64,000 bases of DNA from contig CANJRX010000002.1 in NCBI GenBank assembly GCA_947476895.1, forward strand, positions 1 through 64,000, given 5' to 3'. The notes beneath the pieces are model-generated. The model had not been told where the DNA came from. It made no database searches and saw only the letters and a list, made by a program, of their open reading frames with translations. Shown piece after piece: positions 36,503 through 46,043 of this stretch (position 1 is its first letter; the number at the start of each line of letters is the position of its first letter). The DNA is from Fidelibacterota bacterium. Lineage in GTDB: Bacteria > Pseudomonadota > Alphaproteobacteria > Rhodospirillales > Rhodospirillaceae. The translations under genes were made by a program, and so were the position numbers.

Positions 36503-36527
36503 CGGGAACCAACGCCGGCGCTACTGC

Positions 36528-37244
36528 TTAAGGAGCCGCGTTGGTTTCGTTATATTTGTAGCCTACGCCGTACAGAGTTTCGATATGCGAGAATTCCTTA
36601 TCGACCTCACGGAACTTCTTGCGCAGCCTTTTGATGTGGCTGTCGATGGTGCGGTCGTCCACGTAGATATGCTCGCCGTAGGCCGCGTCGATCAACTGGT
36701 CGCGGCTTTTGACGTGACCCGGGCGCTGCGCCAGGGCCTGGATGATCAGGAATTCGGTGACGGTCAGGTTCACCGCCAGGCCCTTCCACAGGCAAAGGTG
36801 CTGGGCCGGGTCCAGAACCAGTTCGCCGCGGGCCAGCGAGGTGGCCGAGGCGCCGCCGGTGGCGGCTTGGGTCTTCTGGGCTTCGACGCGGCGGAAGATC
36901 GAGCGCACGCGTTCGATCAACAGACGCTGGGAAAACGGCTTCTTGATGTAGTCGTCGGCACCCATGCGCAGGCCCAGGAGCTCATCGACTTCATCGTCTT
37001 TGGAGGTGAGAAAGATCACCGGCATGGCGCTTTTCTCGCGCAAGCGCTGCAACAGCTCGATGCCGTCCATACGGGGCATTTTGATGTCGAGCACGGCCAG
37101 ATCGGGCGGCTCGGCGGTCAGGCCGCGAAGCGCTTCAGCGCCGTCGCGATACGTTGTGACGGCGAACCCTTCAGCCTCCAGGACCATGGAAACCGAGGTC
37201 AGGATGTTGCGGTCATCATCAACAAGAGCGATGCGGTAAGCCAC
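36528..37244 (-). CDS. chvI: Response regulator ChvI, OmpR family
   Basis: ChvI is the DNA-binding partner of ChvG. The 238-residue protein has a receiver domain with the acidic pocket LVDDD and phosphorylated Asp53 in [11 protein letters not shown]. The winged helix contains [20 protein letters not shown] and [12 protein letters not shown]. Together the pair controls exopolysaccharide, motility and acid responses in relatives. The upstream 150 bases hold an imperfect promoter-like GATAAT but nothing decisive. Confidence 0.96.
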   Translation of the reverse strand: MAYRIALVDDDRNILTSVSMVLEAEGFAVTTYRDGAEALRGLTAEPPDLAVLDIKMPRMDGIELLQRLREKSAMPVIFLTSKDDEVDELLGLRMGADDYIKKPFSQRLLIERVRSIFRRVEAQKTQAATGGASATSLARGELVLDPAQHLCLWKGLAVNLTVTEFLIIQALAQRPGHVKSRDQLIDAAYGEHIYVDDRTIDSHIKRLRKKFREVDKEFSHIETLYGVGYKYNETNAAP

Positions 37245-37395
37245 GGTTTAGCCCCTTTTCTGTCCGAAGCGGTCTCTGTCCGACACGTTCGAGTACACTT
37301 GTATTATCATTGCCGCATTGTGGCGGAAATATCGCAAAGGTATGTCGCGCCCAAGGCGGGACCAAAAATTATTTTCGGAAAATATTCCGCTTTTA

Positions 37396-38844
37396 CTATG
37401 GTTTAGGGCTCCCGGCAGTGGCTTCCAGCCGGGCCAATTCGGCCTGGGCGCCGGCGTATTCCGTATAACGGACCATGCCCGTGGCCAAGGCTGCCTTGAA
37501 CAGCTTGGTGGCTTCGGTCGCGTCTTTCAGAATGAGGGCGGCTTCTCCCAGGTAGAAGTAGGCCTCGCATAAACGCGCCGGAGCGGCTCCGGGTTCCCGG
37601 CTGGCGTCCGCTAAGACGTCATCGCCTGTGAGAGAGCCTAGAAAGTAGCGCATCACCGTGGTCGGCCATTGATCGGCGGGCTGCCGCGCGGCGGCTGCCG
37701 CTAAGGCGATGTCGCCTTTGTGACCAGAGCGCATGTCGGCGATATAGCGCCAGAGGAAGACTTCAGGCGGGGCATCGGGCAGGTCCGCGACGCGGGCTAG
37801 GTCCGTGGCGGCGTCCGCATACTTGCCTGCCATGACCCGCACATAGCCGCGCGCGACCAGGGCTTGGGCGGCATCGGGGTGTTGCGTCAACAAAGTGCTC
37901 AAATCCGTTTCGGCGCCGAGATAATTGCCGGTGAATTGATAGGCCAACGCACGGCCCATGAGGGCTTCAGTATCTCCGGCATGTTGCCCCAGGAAGCTGG
38001 TGAAGTCGGCCGCCGCGCCCAAGGGATCGTTGCCTTGCAGCTTGGCGTTGGCGCGAAAGAACAAGGGGCTGCGGTCTTCAGGCCGCAAGACGGCGAGGGC
38101 CGAGAAGTCGGCAATAGCCGCGACAAAGTCTCCGCTTTGAAGTGCGGCCATGCCGCGGCCTTCGAGCGCGGCCATGTCCTTTGCGTTCAATTTGAGGGCC
38201 GCGCCGAAATCGGCAATGGCGGCGGGATAATTCTGCTCCCGCGCATAAGCCGTCGCACGGCCTCGCAAAGCGGCCGCATCTTTCGGATCGATATCAAGGG
38301 TGGCCGTGAAACTGGCAATAGCGTCGCCGGTCTCGCCGCTTTTAAGCCGCGCGGCCGCGAACAGCGTTTGTGTGGCGGCGTCGGAAGGGTTGAGGCGGCG
38401 TGCTTCACCCAGATCGGCGAGGGCCGCGTTGGTTTCGCCGCGTTTCAAGCGCGACGCGCCGCGCAACGCAAAAACTTCGGCAAGGGCGGGGTCGATCACC
38501 AGGGCGGCGGTGTAGTCGGCTTCGGCTTTGGTCGTGTTGCCCGCTTGCTCATGCAACTTGCCCCGCCCCACGAGGGCGGTGGTCTCGCGTGGTGTGAGCG
38601 CGAGCGCGGCGTCATAGTCCGCAATGGCCAGCGCACGCTCGCCGCTTGTGGCGTAAGCGCCCGCACGCGCGGTGAGGAGGAGGGCGCGCGTTTCCGCGGG
38701 CAGGTTGGTGTTGGTCAGCGCAGCTGAACAGGCCGCGACACGGTTCTCGTTCTCCGCCGCGAAACACTGCAACGGCTCGGTCTGCGCCACGAGGGGCTGC
38801 GCAAACAGAAGAAACGGCAGTATTAAAGCTGGGCGCTTAATCAT
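37396..38844 (-). CDS. Secreted or periplasmic TPR-repeat protein
   Basis: The 482-residue protein starts MIKRPALILPFLLFAQPLVA, a clear signal peptide cleaved after AQPLVAQT. The rest is a long array of tetratricopeptide repeats (about 75 to 450) with motifs such as ADYDAALALTP and ADFGAALKLN. It is likely a protein-protein scaffold in the periplasm. The start was set at 38844 because it yields the signal peptide. A longer frame to 39075 overlaps a divergent gene. Confidence 0.85.
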   Translation of the reverse strand: MIKRPALILPFLLFAQPLVAQTEPLQCFAAENENRVAACSAALTNTNLPAETRALLLTARAGAYATSGERALAIADYDAALALTPRETTALVGRGKLHEQAGNTTKAEADYTAALVIDPALAEVFALRGASRLKRGETNAALADLGEARRLNPSDAATQTLFAAARLKSGETGDAIASFTATLDIDPKDAAALRGRATAYAREQNYPAAIADFGAALKLNAKDMAALEGRGMAALQSGDFVAAIADFSALAVLRPEDRSPLFFRANAKLQGNDPLGAAADFTSFLGQHAGDTEALMGRALAYQFTGNYLGAETDLSTLLTQHPDAAQALVARGYVRVMAGKYADAATDLARVADLPDAPPEVFLWRYIADMRSGHKGDIALAAAAARQPADQWPTTVMRYFLGSLTGDDVLADASREPGAAPARLCEAYFYLGEAALILKDATEATKLFKAALATGMVRYTEYAGAQAELARLEATAGSPKP

Positions 38845-38889
38845 CGAAGGTCTTCGAAACTCCGCTAGAAGTCGTCTATCTTCCTCCAC

Positions 38890-39276
38890 ATGACGTCCTT
38901 TGTCTCTCAAAGTCGCTTGGCGCGCGGCGCTTATATCGCAGCAGGCTGTGTGCTGGTGTGCCTTGGAGTCATTGGCGCGTTCCTGCCGGTGATGCCGACA
39001 ACGGTGTTCCTGATCGGCGCGTTGGCCTGCTTCGCCCGTGGCTCGCCACGGCTGGAAAGCTGGCTTTTGAACCATCCGCGCTTCGGTCCGGCCTTACAGG
39101 CGTGGCGTGCGGAAGGCGCGATACCGGCGCGCGCGAAGAAAGTCGCCGTCGCGATGATGGCGGTGTCGCTGATGATTGTAGTCGCCGTCAGCCATTCCTG
39201 GATCGTGCCGGTGATTGTGGGCGCAGTGCTGGTTGCCGTTGCGGCTTACGTGATCACTCGTCCGTTGCCGCGCTAA
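38890..39276 (+). CDS. DUF454 (YbaN) family inner-membrane protein
   Basis: This 128-residue protein has the family pattern GAFLPVMPTTVFLIGALACFA. The characteristic segment FARGSPRLESWLLNHPRFGP follows, then two C-terminal membrane helices (about 83-120). The function of the YbaN family is unknown. It begins 45 bases from the divergent TPR gene and overlaps polA tail-to-tail by 4 bases. Confidence 0.9.
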   Translation: MTSFVSQSRLARGAYIAAGCVLVCLGVIGAFLPVMPTTVFLIGALACFARGSPRLESWLLNHPRFGPALQAWRAEGAIPARAKKVAVAMMAVSLMIVVAVSHSWIVPVIVGAVLVAVAAYVITRPLPR

Positions 39277-42107
39277 TGCGCTTCGGCCCAGTTGAGGCCC
39301 ACGCCCACATCGACGGTCAGCGGCACATCAAGGTGTGCTGACGCTTCCATCACCTGACGCACGACCGCTGTGGTCGGTGCGATTTCGGCTTCCACAACTT
39401 CAAAAATCAACTCGTCATGCACTTGCAGCAGCATGAGGGCACTCAGGCCTTCATCGGCGAGCGCTTTGGGCAGTTTGATCATCGCGCGTTTGATGATGTC
39501 GGCGGCGCCGCCTTGAATGGGTGCGTTGATCGCGGCGCGCTCGGCGAAGCCGCGCACGTTGGGGTTTTTGTCGCCGATGCCGGGGATGTAAACGCGCCGT
39601 CCGAACAGGGTGGAGACGTAGCCCTGTTTGCGGGCTTCGGTTTTGGTGGCTTCCATGTAGTCGCGGATTTCCGGGAACTTCGCGAAGTAGGCGTTGATGT
39701 ATTCCTGCGCCTCGCCGCGCGGGATGCCCAGCTGACGCGCGAGGCCGAAACCTGAAATGCCGTAGATGATGCCGAAGTTGATGGCCTTGGCCTTGCGGCG
39801 GATCATGGGGTCCATGCCTTTGATCGGCACGTTGAACATTTCCGAAGCCGTGGCGGCGTGAATGTCTTCACCGTTTTTGAACGCGCGCTTCAGGGCCTTC
39901 ACGTCGGCCACGTGTGCGACAAGGCGCAGTTCAATCTGGCTATAGTCGGCAGACAAAAGCTTCTTGCCCTTCGGCGCGGTGAAGGCGGTGCGGATCTTGC
40001 GGCCTTCTTCGGTGCGGATCGGGATGTTCTGCAAATTAGGATCAATGGAGGACAAACGGCCCGTGGAGGCAATGGTCTGCGCGAAGCTGGTGTGCACGCG
40101 GCCTGTATCGGGATTGATCTCTTCCATCAGTGCGTCGGTGTAAGTGCTTTTCAGTTTCGCAAGTTGGCGATAGTCCAGCACCCGCGCGGGCAGGTCGTGG
40201 CCTTGGGCGGCGAGTTCTTCCAGAATTTCTGCGCCTGTCGCGTAAGCACCGGTCTTGCCCTTCTTGCCGCCGGGAAGGCTCATGCGCTCGAACAGAATTT
40301 CGCCCAGCTGCTTAGGTGAGTTGACGTTGAAAGGCTCGCCGGCAAGTTTGTGAATCTCGATTTCCAGCGTCGCCATGCGCCCGGCGAAGTCGTGGCTCAA
40401 GTCGCCGAGGACTTTTTTGTCGACCAGAATGCCGCGCGCTTCCATGTCCTTCAGCACATAGATCAGCGGGCGATCCATCGTCTCATAAACCGTCAGCAGG
40501 CGTTCCTCACGCAGGCGCGGTTTCAGAAGCGCATGCAAGCGCCGCGTAATGTCGGCGTCTTCAGCGGCGTATGCGGTGGCTTTGTCCAAAGCCACTTGAT
40601 CGAAGGTGATCTGGTTTTTGCCTGAGCCGCAGACATCGACAAATTTAATGGTGTTGTGGGCGAGGTGCAGTTCAGCCAGCTCATCCATGCCGTGACCGTG
40701 CCCCGCACCTTCGAGCACGTAGGAAATCACAATGGTATCTTCGACCGGGAATACATTGATGCCTTCGCGCGCGAAGACATGCATATCGAATTTGATGTTG
40801 TGTCCGATCTTCAGAACGCTGGGGTCTTCCAACAGCGGCTTCAGAAGTTTGATGCCGTCCTTCAGTGCGATTTGCGGCGGTGCATCTTTAGGGCCGGTAT
40901 CGCCGCTCAGATCAAGCATGCCCTGGGGCGCACTGCCGCCGTGCCGAAAAGGAATATAGCAACCGGTGCCGGGCGTAATGGACATGGACACGCCGCACAT
41001 CTTCGCGCGCAACGGATCAAGGCCGGTGGTTTCCGTATCCACCGCAACCCAGCCGTTGGCCGCCGCGGCGCGCACCCAGCGTTCGAGATCGGCGAGGGTC
41101 TGCACGGTTTCATATTTGCCGGGACCGGCTTGCGGAACGATGGGCGCACTCGGTGCTGGTGTGGGTTTTGCCGGGTTTGAGTCTTGAAGCGGAATGCTCG
41201 CAAGCGAATGCGGCGTGCCGCCCAGGCGCGTGGTGACTTTCGTCATCATGCTTTTGAAACCTTGCGCCGCCACGAAGGCGAGCAGCGTTTCGGGATCGGG
41301 CTCTTGCCACTTCAGGTCGTCAACGGACCTTTCCACCGGCACGTCATTCTTCAGCGTCACCAGCAGTTTCGAAATGCGTGCAAGTTCGGCGTGGGCCAGC
41401 AAATTCTCGCGGCGCTTGGGCTGTTTGATCTCGCCGGCTTTAGCCAGCAGAGTTTCCAGATCGCCGTATTGCAGAATGAGTTCCGCGGCGGTCTTGATAC
41501 CGATGCCCGGCACGCCCGGCACGTTGTCGGTGGAATCTCCAGCCAGGGCCTGTACCTCGATGACCTTGTCCGGCCCGACGCCGAATTTTTCCTTCACCTG
41601 CTCCGGCCCGATGATGCGGTTCTTCATGGGATCGAGCATGGTGACGCCCGGGCCCACCAACTGCATCAGGTCCTTGTCAGCTGAGATCACAACCACATCG
41701 ATCTTCTCGGCCACAGCTTTGCGGGCATAGGTCGCGATGATGTCGTCGGCCTCGAAGCCTTCCATCTGGATGCAGGCGACGTTGAAGGCGCGGGTCGCGT
41801 CGTGGATCAGCGCGAACTGCGGGATCAGTTCATCGGGCGGCGGCGGGCGATGGGCTTTGTATTCCGCGTAAATCGCGTTGCGGAAGGTCTCGCGCTTGGC
41901 GTCGAACACCACCGCAATCGATTCCTCGACGCTGTTATCGCGCAAGTCGTCCATCAGCTTCATCAGCATATTGCAGAAGCCGTAGACGGCGTTCACAGGC
42001 GTGCCGTCGGGCCGCGTCATGGGCGGCAGCGCGTGGAAGGCGCGGAAGATGTAACCCGATCCGTCGATCAGGTAGAGGCGCTTTGGCGTGGTTGGTGTGG
42101 CGGTCAT
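39273..42107 (-). CDS. polA: DNA polymerase I
   Basis: Pol I fills gaps and removes RNA primers during replication and repair. The 944-residue protein has three domains. The 5'-3' exonuclease (1-290) starts LIDGSGYIFRAFHALPP. The 3'-5' exonuclease (about 330-520) has WVAVDTETTGLDPL, so proofreading residues are present. The polymerase (about 560-944) has ADYSQIELRLVAHV, RRKAKAINFGIIYG and LQVHDELIFEV. The length and motifs are normal. The start is ATG at 42107. Confidence 0.98.
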   Translation of the reverse strand: MTATPTTPKRLYLIDGSGYIFRAFHALPPMTRPDGTPVNAVYGFCNMLMKLMDDLRDNSVEESIAVVFDAKRETFRNAIYAEYKAHRPPPPDELIPQFALIHDATRAFNVACIQMEGFEADDIIATYARKAVAEKIDVVVISADKDLMQLVGPGVTMLDPMKNRIIGPEQVKEKFGVGPDKVIEVQALAGDSTDNVPGVPGIGIKTAAELILQYGDLETLLAKAGEIKQPKRRENLLAHAELARISKLLVTLKNDVPVERSVDDLKWQEPDPETLLAFVAAQGFKSMMTKVTTRLGGTPHSLASIPLQDSNPAKPTPAPSAPIVPQAGPGKYETVQTLADLERWVRAAAANGWVAVDTETTGLDPLRAKMCGVSMSITPGTGCYIPFRHGGSAPQGMLDLSGDTGPKDAPPQIALKDGIKLLKPLLEDPSVLKIGHNIKFDMHVFAREGINVFPVEDTIVISYVLEGAGHGHGMDELAELHLAHNTIKFVDVCGSGKNQITFDQVALDKATAYAAEDADITRRLHALLKPRLREERLLTVYETMDRPLIYVLKDMEARGILVDKKVLGDLSHDFAGRMATLEIEIHKLAGEPFNVNSPKQLGEILFERMSLPGGKKGKTGAYATGAEILEELAAQGHDLPARVLDYRQLAKLKSTYTDALMEEINPDTGRVHTSFAQTIASTGRLSSIDPNLQNIPIRTEEGRKIRTAFTAPKGKKLLSADYSQIELRLVAHVADVKALKRAFKNGEDIHAATASEMFNVPIKGMDPMIRRKAKAINFGIIYGISGFGLARQLGIPRGEAQEYINAYFAKFPEIRDYMEATKTEARKQGYVSTLFGRRVYIPGIGDKNPNVRGFAERAAINAPIQGGAADIIKRAMIKLPKALADEGLSALMLLQVHDELIFEVVEAEIAPTTAVVRQVMEASAHLDVPLTVDVGVGLNWAEAH

Positions 42108-42129
42108 GCCGGGGTGAACCCCGTGCGGC

Positions 42130-42315
42130 TTAATGACCGGCGTGGGCTTTGGCGTCCTTGTTCAGGACATAGCGCCGGCTGCAATAGGGGCACTCGATTT
42201 CGCCCACTTCCGGCTTGATCTGCAGGTAAACGCGCGGATGGCCCAGCGAACCGCCGCCGCCGTCGCAGTTGACGGCCGTGGAGTCGACTTTAAAAATCTC
42301 AAAAGGCTCAGCCAT
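42130..42315 (-). CDS. Zinc-finger (CHCC-type) small protein
   Basis: The 61-residue protein ends with a zf-CHCC domain containing VNCDGGGGSLGHPRVYLQI and ECPYCSRRYVL, the Cys and His pattern of the NDUFS6-like family. The mitochondrial NDUFS6 relative is a complex I subunit, but the bacterial role is unknown. The start is the ATG at 42313-42315, MAEPFEIF, as in relatives. A longer frame to 42396 has no ribosome site. It lies 22 bases upstream of polA and may be co-transcribed with it. Confidence 0.85.
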   Translation of the reverse strand: MAEPFEIFKVDSTAVNCDGGGGSLGHPRVYLQIKPEVGEIECPYCSRRYVLNKDAKAHAGH

Positions 42316-42449
42316 GGTGTTCGTCCCGCCAAATGCCAGCCGCAGGGAGGCGGTGGTCTTAAGACTGTTTATGCGGCTCCCAGCCCAGGATTTCAAGGTG
42401 TCAGCTTAGGTCATTGACCGGCGATTTCACCGGGTGATACGCCAGTGCC

Positions 42450-43436
42450 ATGACCCAAACCGCCTCTGCCGCCACGCCGGCGCTGCTCCCCGACATCGCC
42501 GTGCAAATCCGCGGCCTGAATAAGCTTTACAGTGGCGGTGGCAAACGCCCGCCCAAACAGGCGCTGACGGATTTTTCTCTGGATGTGCCGCGCGGTTCGT
42601 TTTTCGGGCTGCTGGGCCCCAACGGCGCGGGCAAGTCCACCCTGATCAACGTGCTCGCGGGGCTTGTGCGCAAGACTTCGGGCGAAGTGCGAATCTGGGA
42701 TCACGACATCGATACCGCCGAGCGCAGTGCCCGCTGTGCGATTGGGATTGTGCCGCAGGAACTCAATCTCGATCCGTTTTTTACGCCGCGCGAATTGCTG
42801 GATGTGCAGGCCGGGCTTTACGGCGTGCCCAAAGCCGAGCGGCGCACGGACGAGATTTTGAAAATCGTCGGCCTTTCGGATAAAGCCAACGCTTATGCCC
42901 GCGCGCTGTCGGGTGGTATGCGCCGGCGTCTGCTGATCGCCAAAGCCCTGGTGCATACGCCGCCCATCGTGGTGTTGGATGAACCCACAGCCGGCGTCGA
43001 CGTGGAGCTGCGCCAGCACTTGTGGCGCTATATGAAAGAGCTCAACGCGCGCGGCACGACGATTTTGCTCACCACGCACTATCTGGAAGAAGCCCAAGAG
43101 CTGTGCGACCGTATCGCCATCATCAATCACGGGAAGTTGGTGGCGCACGACACGACAGTTGCGTTGCTGCGCCGGATCGACAACAAGGCCGTGATTCTCA
43201 CGCTGGTTCAGCCTTTGAGTGAAGTGCCTACGGTTCTCGCGGGTTTCCACGCGACGCTGCCGACGCCCCATGAGCTGCACATCAACTATCGCCCCAGCGA
43301 CAACGCTATGCAGAAAATTCTGGACGCCGTGCGCGCTGCGGGGCTCGCCGTCGCCGACATCCGCACCGACGAAGTGGAGTTGGAGGACATTTTCCTGCAA
43401 CTCACCTCGGGCGGATCGTCGCACGCCACGCAGTAA
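42450..43436 (+). CDS. ABC transporter ATP-binding protein
   Basis: The 328-residue ATPase has Walker A GPNGAGKST, signature ALSGGMRRRLLIAKAL, Walker B VVLDEPTAGVD and H-loop LTTHYLEE. It resembles the NodI/DrrA/CcmA type, the ATPase of ABC-2 export systems, with a C-terminal regulatory domain (about 240-328). No partner permease is in the window; the next gene is a hydrolase. It may therefore pair with a distant permease. A 3-base gap separates the two genes. Confidence 0.92.
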   Translation: MTQTASAATPALLPDIAVQIRGLNKLYSGGGKRPPKQALTDFSLDVPRGSFFGLLGPNGAGKSTLINVLAGLVRKTSGEVRIWDHDIDTAERSARCAIGIVPQELNLDPFFTPRELLDVQAGLYGVPKAERRTDEILKIVGLSDKANAYARALSGGMRRRLLIAKALVHTPPIVVLDEPTAGVDVELRQHLWRYMKELNARGTTILLTTHYLEEAQELCDRIAIINHGKLVAHDTTVALLRRIDNKAVILTLVQPLSEVPTVLAGFHATLPTPHELHINYRPSDNAMQKILDAVRAAGLAVADIRTDEVELEDIFLQLTSGGSSHATQ

Positions 43437-43439
43437 GTT

Positions 43440-44462
43440 ATGTATTTCCAAAGCCAGTTTCTTTCATTCGTCGCGTTGATTGCGCTCACGGCTTGCGCGC
43501 CGATCACCGCGCCGCCGGGACCGGGACCGACCACGCCGCGCGTGACGGAAACATCCTTCGTGACATCCGATGGTTCAGAGTTAGCTGTCCGCCGCTGGCT
43601 GCCGCGCGAAGGTGCGCCGAAGTTTGTCGTTCTGGCCGCGCACGGCTTCAACGACTACAGCAAAGCCTTCGACAAAGTGCCCGATGCGCCAGGCGTGGGC
43701 CCGTTTTTGGCCGACCGTGGCGCTGCGTTTTATACTTATGACCAGCGCGGTTTCGGGAAGTCGCCGGTTGCGGGTCTGTGGCCTGGCCGCGACATCCTGA
43801 TCGGTGACTACACAGACTTCGCCCGCGTGCTGAAGGCCATGTATCCGAACACGCCGCTTTATGGTCTCGGCGAGAGCATGGGCGGTGCGGTGGTCATGAC
43901 GGCCCTCGCAAGTGACACGCCGCCACCCGTCGACGGTGTTGTACTGGCGGCACCCGCGGTCTGGGGACGCTCGACCATGCCTTTGCTCTATCGCGCGGCC
44001 TTGTGGACAGCGACGTGCATCGTGCCGGGCTGGAAACCCACCGGCCAAAGTTTAGGCCGCATGGCCAGCGATAATATTGAAATGCTGCGCGACAACGGCC
44101 GCGATCCCTTGTTCATCAAAAAGACGCGCATCGATGCGGTCTATGGCCTCACGGGCTTGATGGACGAGGCGCTGGAGGCTGCGCCAAAGATCAGAGCGCC
44201 GGTCCTCTATCTCTATGGCCACAACGATCAGATCATCCCCAAGAAGCCGACCAAACAGGCGCTGGGCGCACTCACGAAATCCGATACCGGCTTGCGCGCA
44301 GCCTATTACGGCAATGGCTGGCACATGATCATGCGCGACAAAGAAGCCCCCATGGTGCTGGAAGACGTGGCCGCCTTCCTCAACAACCCAACAGCCCCAC
44401 TGCCGTCCGGCGCGGACGTCAATGCGCTCCCCCGCCTCAACGCCGCTAAGGAAGACTTCTGA
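43440..44462 (+). CDS. Lipoprotein alpha/beta hydrolase (lysophospholipase-like)
   Basis: The 340-residue protein begins MYFQSQFLSFVALIALTACA, a type II signal peptide with lipobox LTAC (Cys19). It is then a serine hydrolase with the nucleophile elbow GESMGG, and Asp and His segments LYGHNDQI and GNGWHMIMRD. It matches the Hydrolase_4/monoglyceride-lipase class. It is probably anchored to the inner or outer membrane, acting on lysophospholipid or monoglyceride. Its substrate is inferred only. Confidence 0.88.
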   Translation: MYFQSQFLSFVALIALTACAPITAPPGPGPTTPRVTETSFVTSDGSELAVRRWLPREGAPKFVVLAAHGFNDYSKAFDKVPDAPGVGPFLADRGAAFYTYDQRGFGKSPVAGLWPGRDILIGDYTDFARVLKAMYPNTPLYGLGESMGGAVVMTALASDTPPPVDGVVLAAPAVWGRSTMPLLYRAALWTATCIVPGWKPTGQSLGRMASDNIEMLRDNGRDPLFIKKTRIDAVYGLTGLMDEALEAAPKIRAPVLYLYGHNDQIIPKKPTKQALGALTKSDTGLRAAYYGNGWHMIMRDKEAPMVLEDVAAFLNNPTAPLPSGADVNALPRLNAAKEDF

Positions 44463-44512
44463 CCGGCTAATTGCGAAGCGCAGGATGATGTTCTAAGTTG
44501 CCGCCCGCGGAT

Positions 44513-44589
44513 GTACCCGTAGCTCAGCTGGATAGAGCGTCGCCCTCCGAAGGCGAAGGTCGGGGGTTCGACTCCCTCCGGGTACGCCA
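44513..44589 (+). tRNA. tRNA-Arg (anticodon CCG)
   Basis: This is a 77-base cloverleaf with an encoded CCA at 44587-44589. The acceptor GTACCCG pairs with CGGGTAC. The anticodon stem TCGCC/GGCGA surrounds loop CTCCGAA, so anticodon CCG reads CGG. The D-arm and TTCGACT T-loop are regular. No integrase gene lies beside it. Confidence 0.97.
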
Positions 44590-44674
44590 CCTTTCCTGGC
44601 AAAAAGCCCTTGTTTTCCGCGGGTCGAAACTGTTTTGCACTGCGCGTGCGCCTTGCCACCCCAAAGGTTTCTGT

Positions 44675-44722
44675 ATAGGTTGTGAGAGTCCAACACATAG
44701 GGTGGGCGCTCGCTCAACCTAT
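44675..44722 (+). other. Long imperfect hairpin upstream of the TPR/pilus genes
   Basis: The 14-base arms 44675-44688 and 44709-44722 are complementary at 12 positions, including a perfect 8-base ATAGGTTG/CAACCTAT pair, around a 20-base loop. It lies about 90 bases ahead of the MshN-like gene. It could be an operator or a leader hairpin. Confidence 0.4.
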
Positions 44723-44810
44723 TGTGTTTAAAGGACTATTGGGGTTTTTCGTGTGGGGACACGCCTGCTACAGCGGCGGAGGCTCCGGCGTGGCGGGGCG
44801 GTACACATAA

Positions 44811-46028
44811 ATGAGCGTGCTCTTTAAGGCTCTGCAAAAAGCCGAAAAAGAAAACGAGCAGCGTCAGACCACAGCGGGCGGTTCAGGTTTCGATGCCGGC
44901 CGGCTTGCTGGATCTGGTGCGATCAAACGCGCCGGTGGCGGTGGCATTAACTGGCGCACGGCCGGCATTGCGGCTGCTGGTGTGCTCGCGGTCGCCATCG
45001 CGGGCGCGTTTTTCCTGGCGCAGCCGCCGTCGATGACAACCACAACGACGACAACGACCACGACTCAGGTCGCTGTCGTCAAAACCGTCCCCGGCACAAC
45101 GGAAGTCACACCTGTTCTGCAGCCGCCGGCTCCTGCGCCGGCCGCAGCGGCGCCTGTGCAGCAGATGGCCGAAGCGACACCCGCTGCTGTTGCTCCAGCC
45201 GCCGTTGAAGCGGCGCCGACTGCCGTAGAAATGCAGCCCGAAGAAGCCCCTGTAGCTTCGCCCGCGCCCGCCGTAGCTAAACCGGCGCCGGCAAGGGTTA
45301 CGGTTGCCGCTGCGCCCACGCGTCCGCAGCCCATGCCTGAACTCGCAGCCGATTCACCCACGCGTATGCTCAATCCGCCGATCGCTGTGCAGCGCGCGGA
45401 ATTTGAACTCGCCGGCGTTGGCCGCGCTGTGCAAGTGCGCGAAGTCTCGCAGAATGCTCAGAACAACGTCGGTGCCGGCTATAGCGCCCTTGTCAGCGGC
45501 GCTTACGACATGTCGCTGGGTTTTTATGACCGCGCCTTGCGTGAAGAACCCAACAGCGTGCTCGCCCTTCTGGGCCGTGGTGCGGCTTTGCAGAAGATGG
45601 GCAAAAACGAATACGCGCGTGCGTCGTACGAAAAAGTTTTGAAGATCGATCCGGCAAATCGTGAAGCTTTAAGCAACCTCACCGTCATTACCGGCGAACG
45701 TTCGCCGGCCGAGGCGCTGACGAAGCTTTTGGATTTGGAAAAGCAGTATCCGACCTTCAGCCCGATCAAAGCGCAGGTCGGCCTGACCTACGCGAAGATG
45801 GGCCAAATGCCTGAAGCTTTGGATTACCTGCGCCGCGCGACATCGATGTCGCCGGAATCCGTTATGTATCAATACAATCTGGCATTGGTGCTCGACCACC
45901 TCGGCCGCAGCGAGCAAGCTGTGGCTGCTTACGAAAACGTCCTGGCGGCGCTTTCGGGCGGACGCGGCATGCCTGAACTGTCAGGAACCGACATCGAAAG
46001 GCGCGTCCGCTTCTTGAGAACGCGCTAA
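44811..46028 (+). CDS. MshN-like TPR membrane protein
   Basis: The 405-residue protein begins MSVLFKALQKAEKENEQR, as MshN-type pilus-biogenesis proteins do. A membrane helix follows at about 48-68, then a run of ten threonines. An Ala/Pro-rich linker (about 90-200) precedes TPR repeats (225-400). In MSHA loci such a protein sits beside the MshM ATPase and supports pilus or secretion-complex assembly. Here the next gene is an MshM-like ATPase. It is probably inner-membrane anchored with a periplasmic TPR domain. The assignment is by arrangement and features. Confidence 0.7.
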   Translation: MSVLFKALQKAEKENEQRQTTAGGSGFDAGRLAGSGAIKRAGGGGINWRTAGIAAAGVLAVAIAGAFFLAQPPSMTTTTTTTTTTQVAVVKTVPGTTEVTPVLQPPAPAPAAAAPVQQMAEATPAAVAPAAVEAAPTAVEMQPEEAPVASPAPAVAKPAPARVTVAAAPTRPQPMPELAADSPTRMLNPPIAVQRAEFELAGVGRAVQVREVSQNAQNNVGAGYSALVSGAYDMSLGFYDRALREEPNSVLALLGRGAALQKMGKNEYARASYEKVLKIDPANREALSNLTVITGERSPAEALTKLLDLEKQYPTFSPIKAQVGLTYAKMGQMPEALDYLRRATSMSPESVMYQYNLALVLDHLGRSEQAVAAYENVLAALSGGRGMPELSGTDIERRVRFLRTR

Positions 46029-46043
46029 GCAGGTCGACCGGTC

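Noticed and set aside
37245-37395. Terminator between the TPR gene and chvI
   Set aside because: A 5-pair CGGAA/TTCCG stem with an A+T-rich tail exists, but the stem is too short to call.
44513-44589. tRNA-Arg as an integration site of a mobile element
   Set aside because: No integrase, no direct repeat of the tRNA end and no unusual composition nearby were seen.
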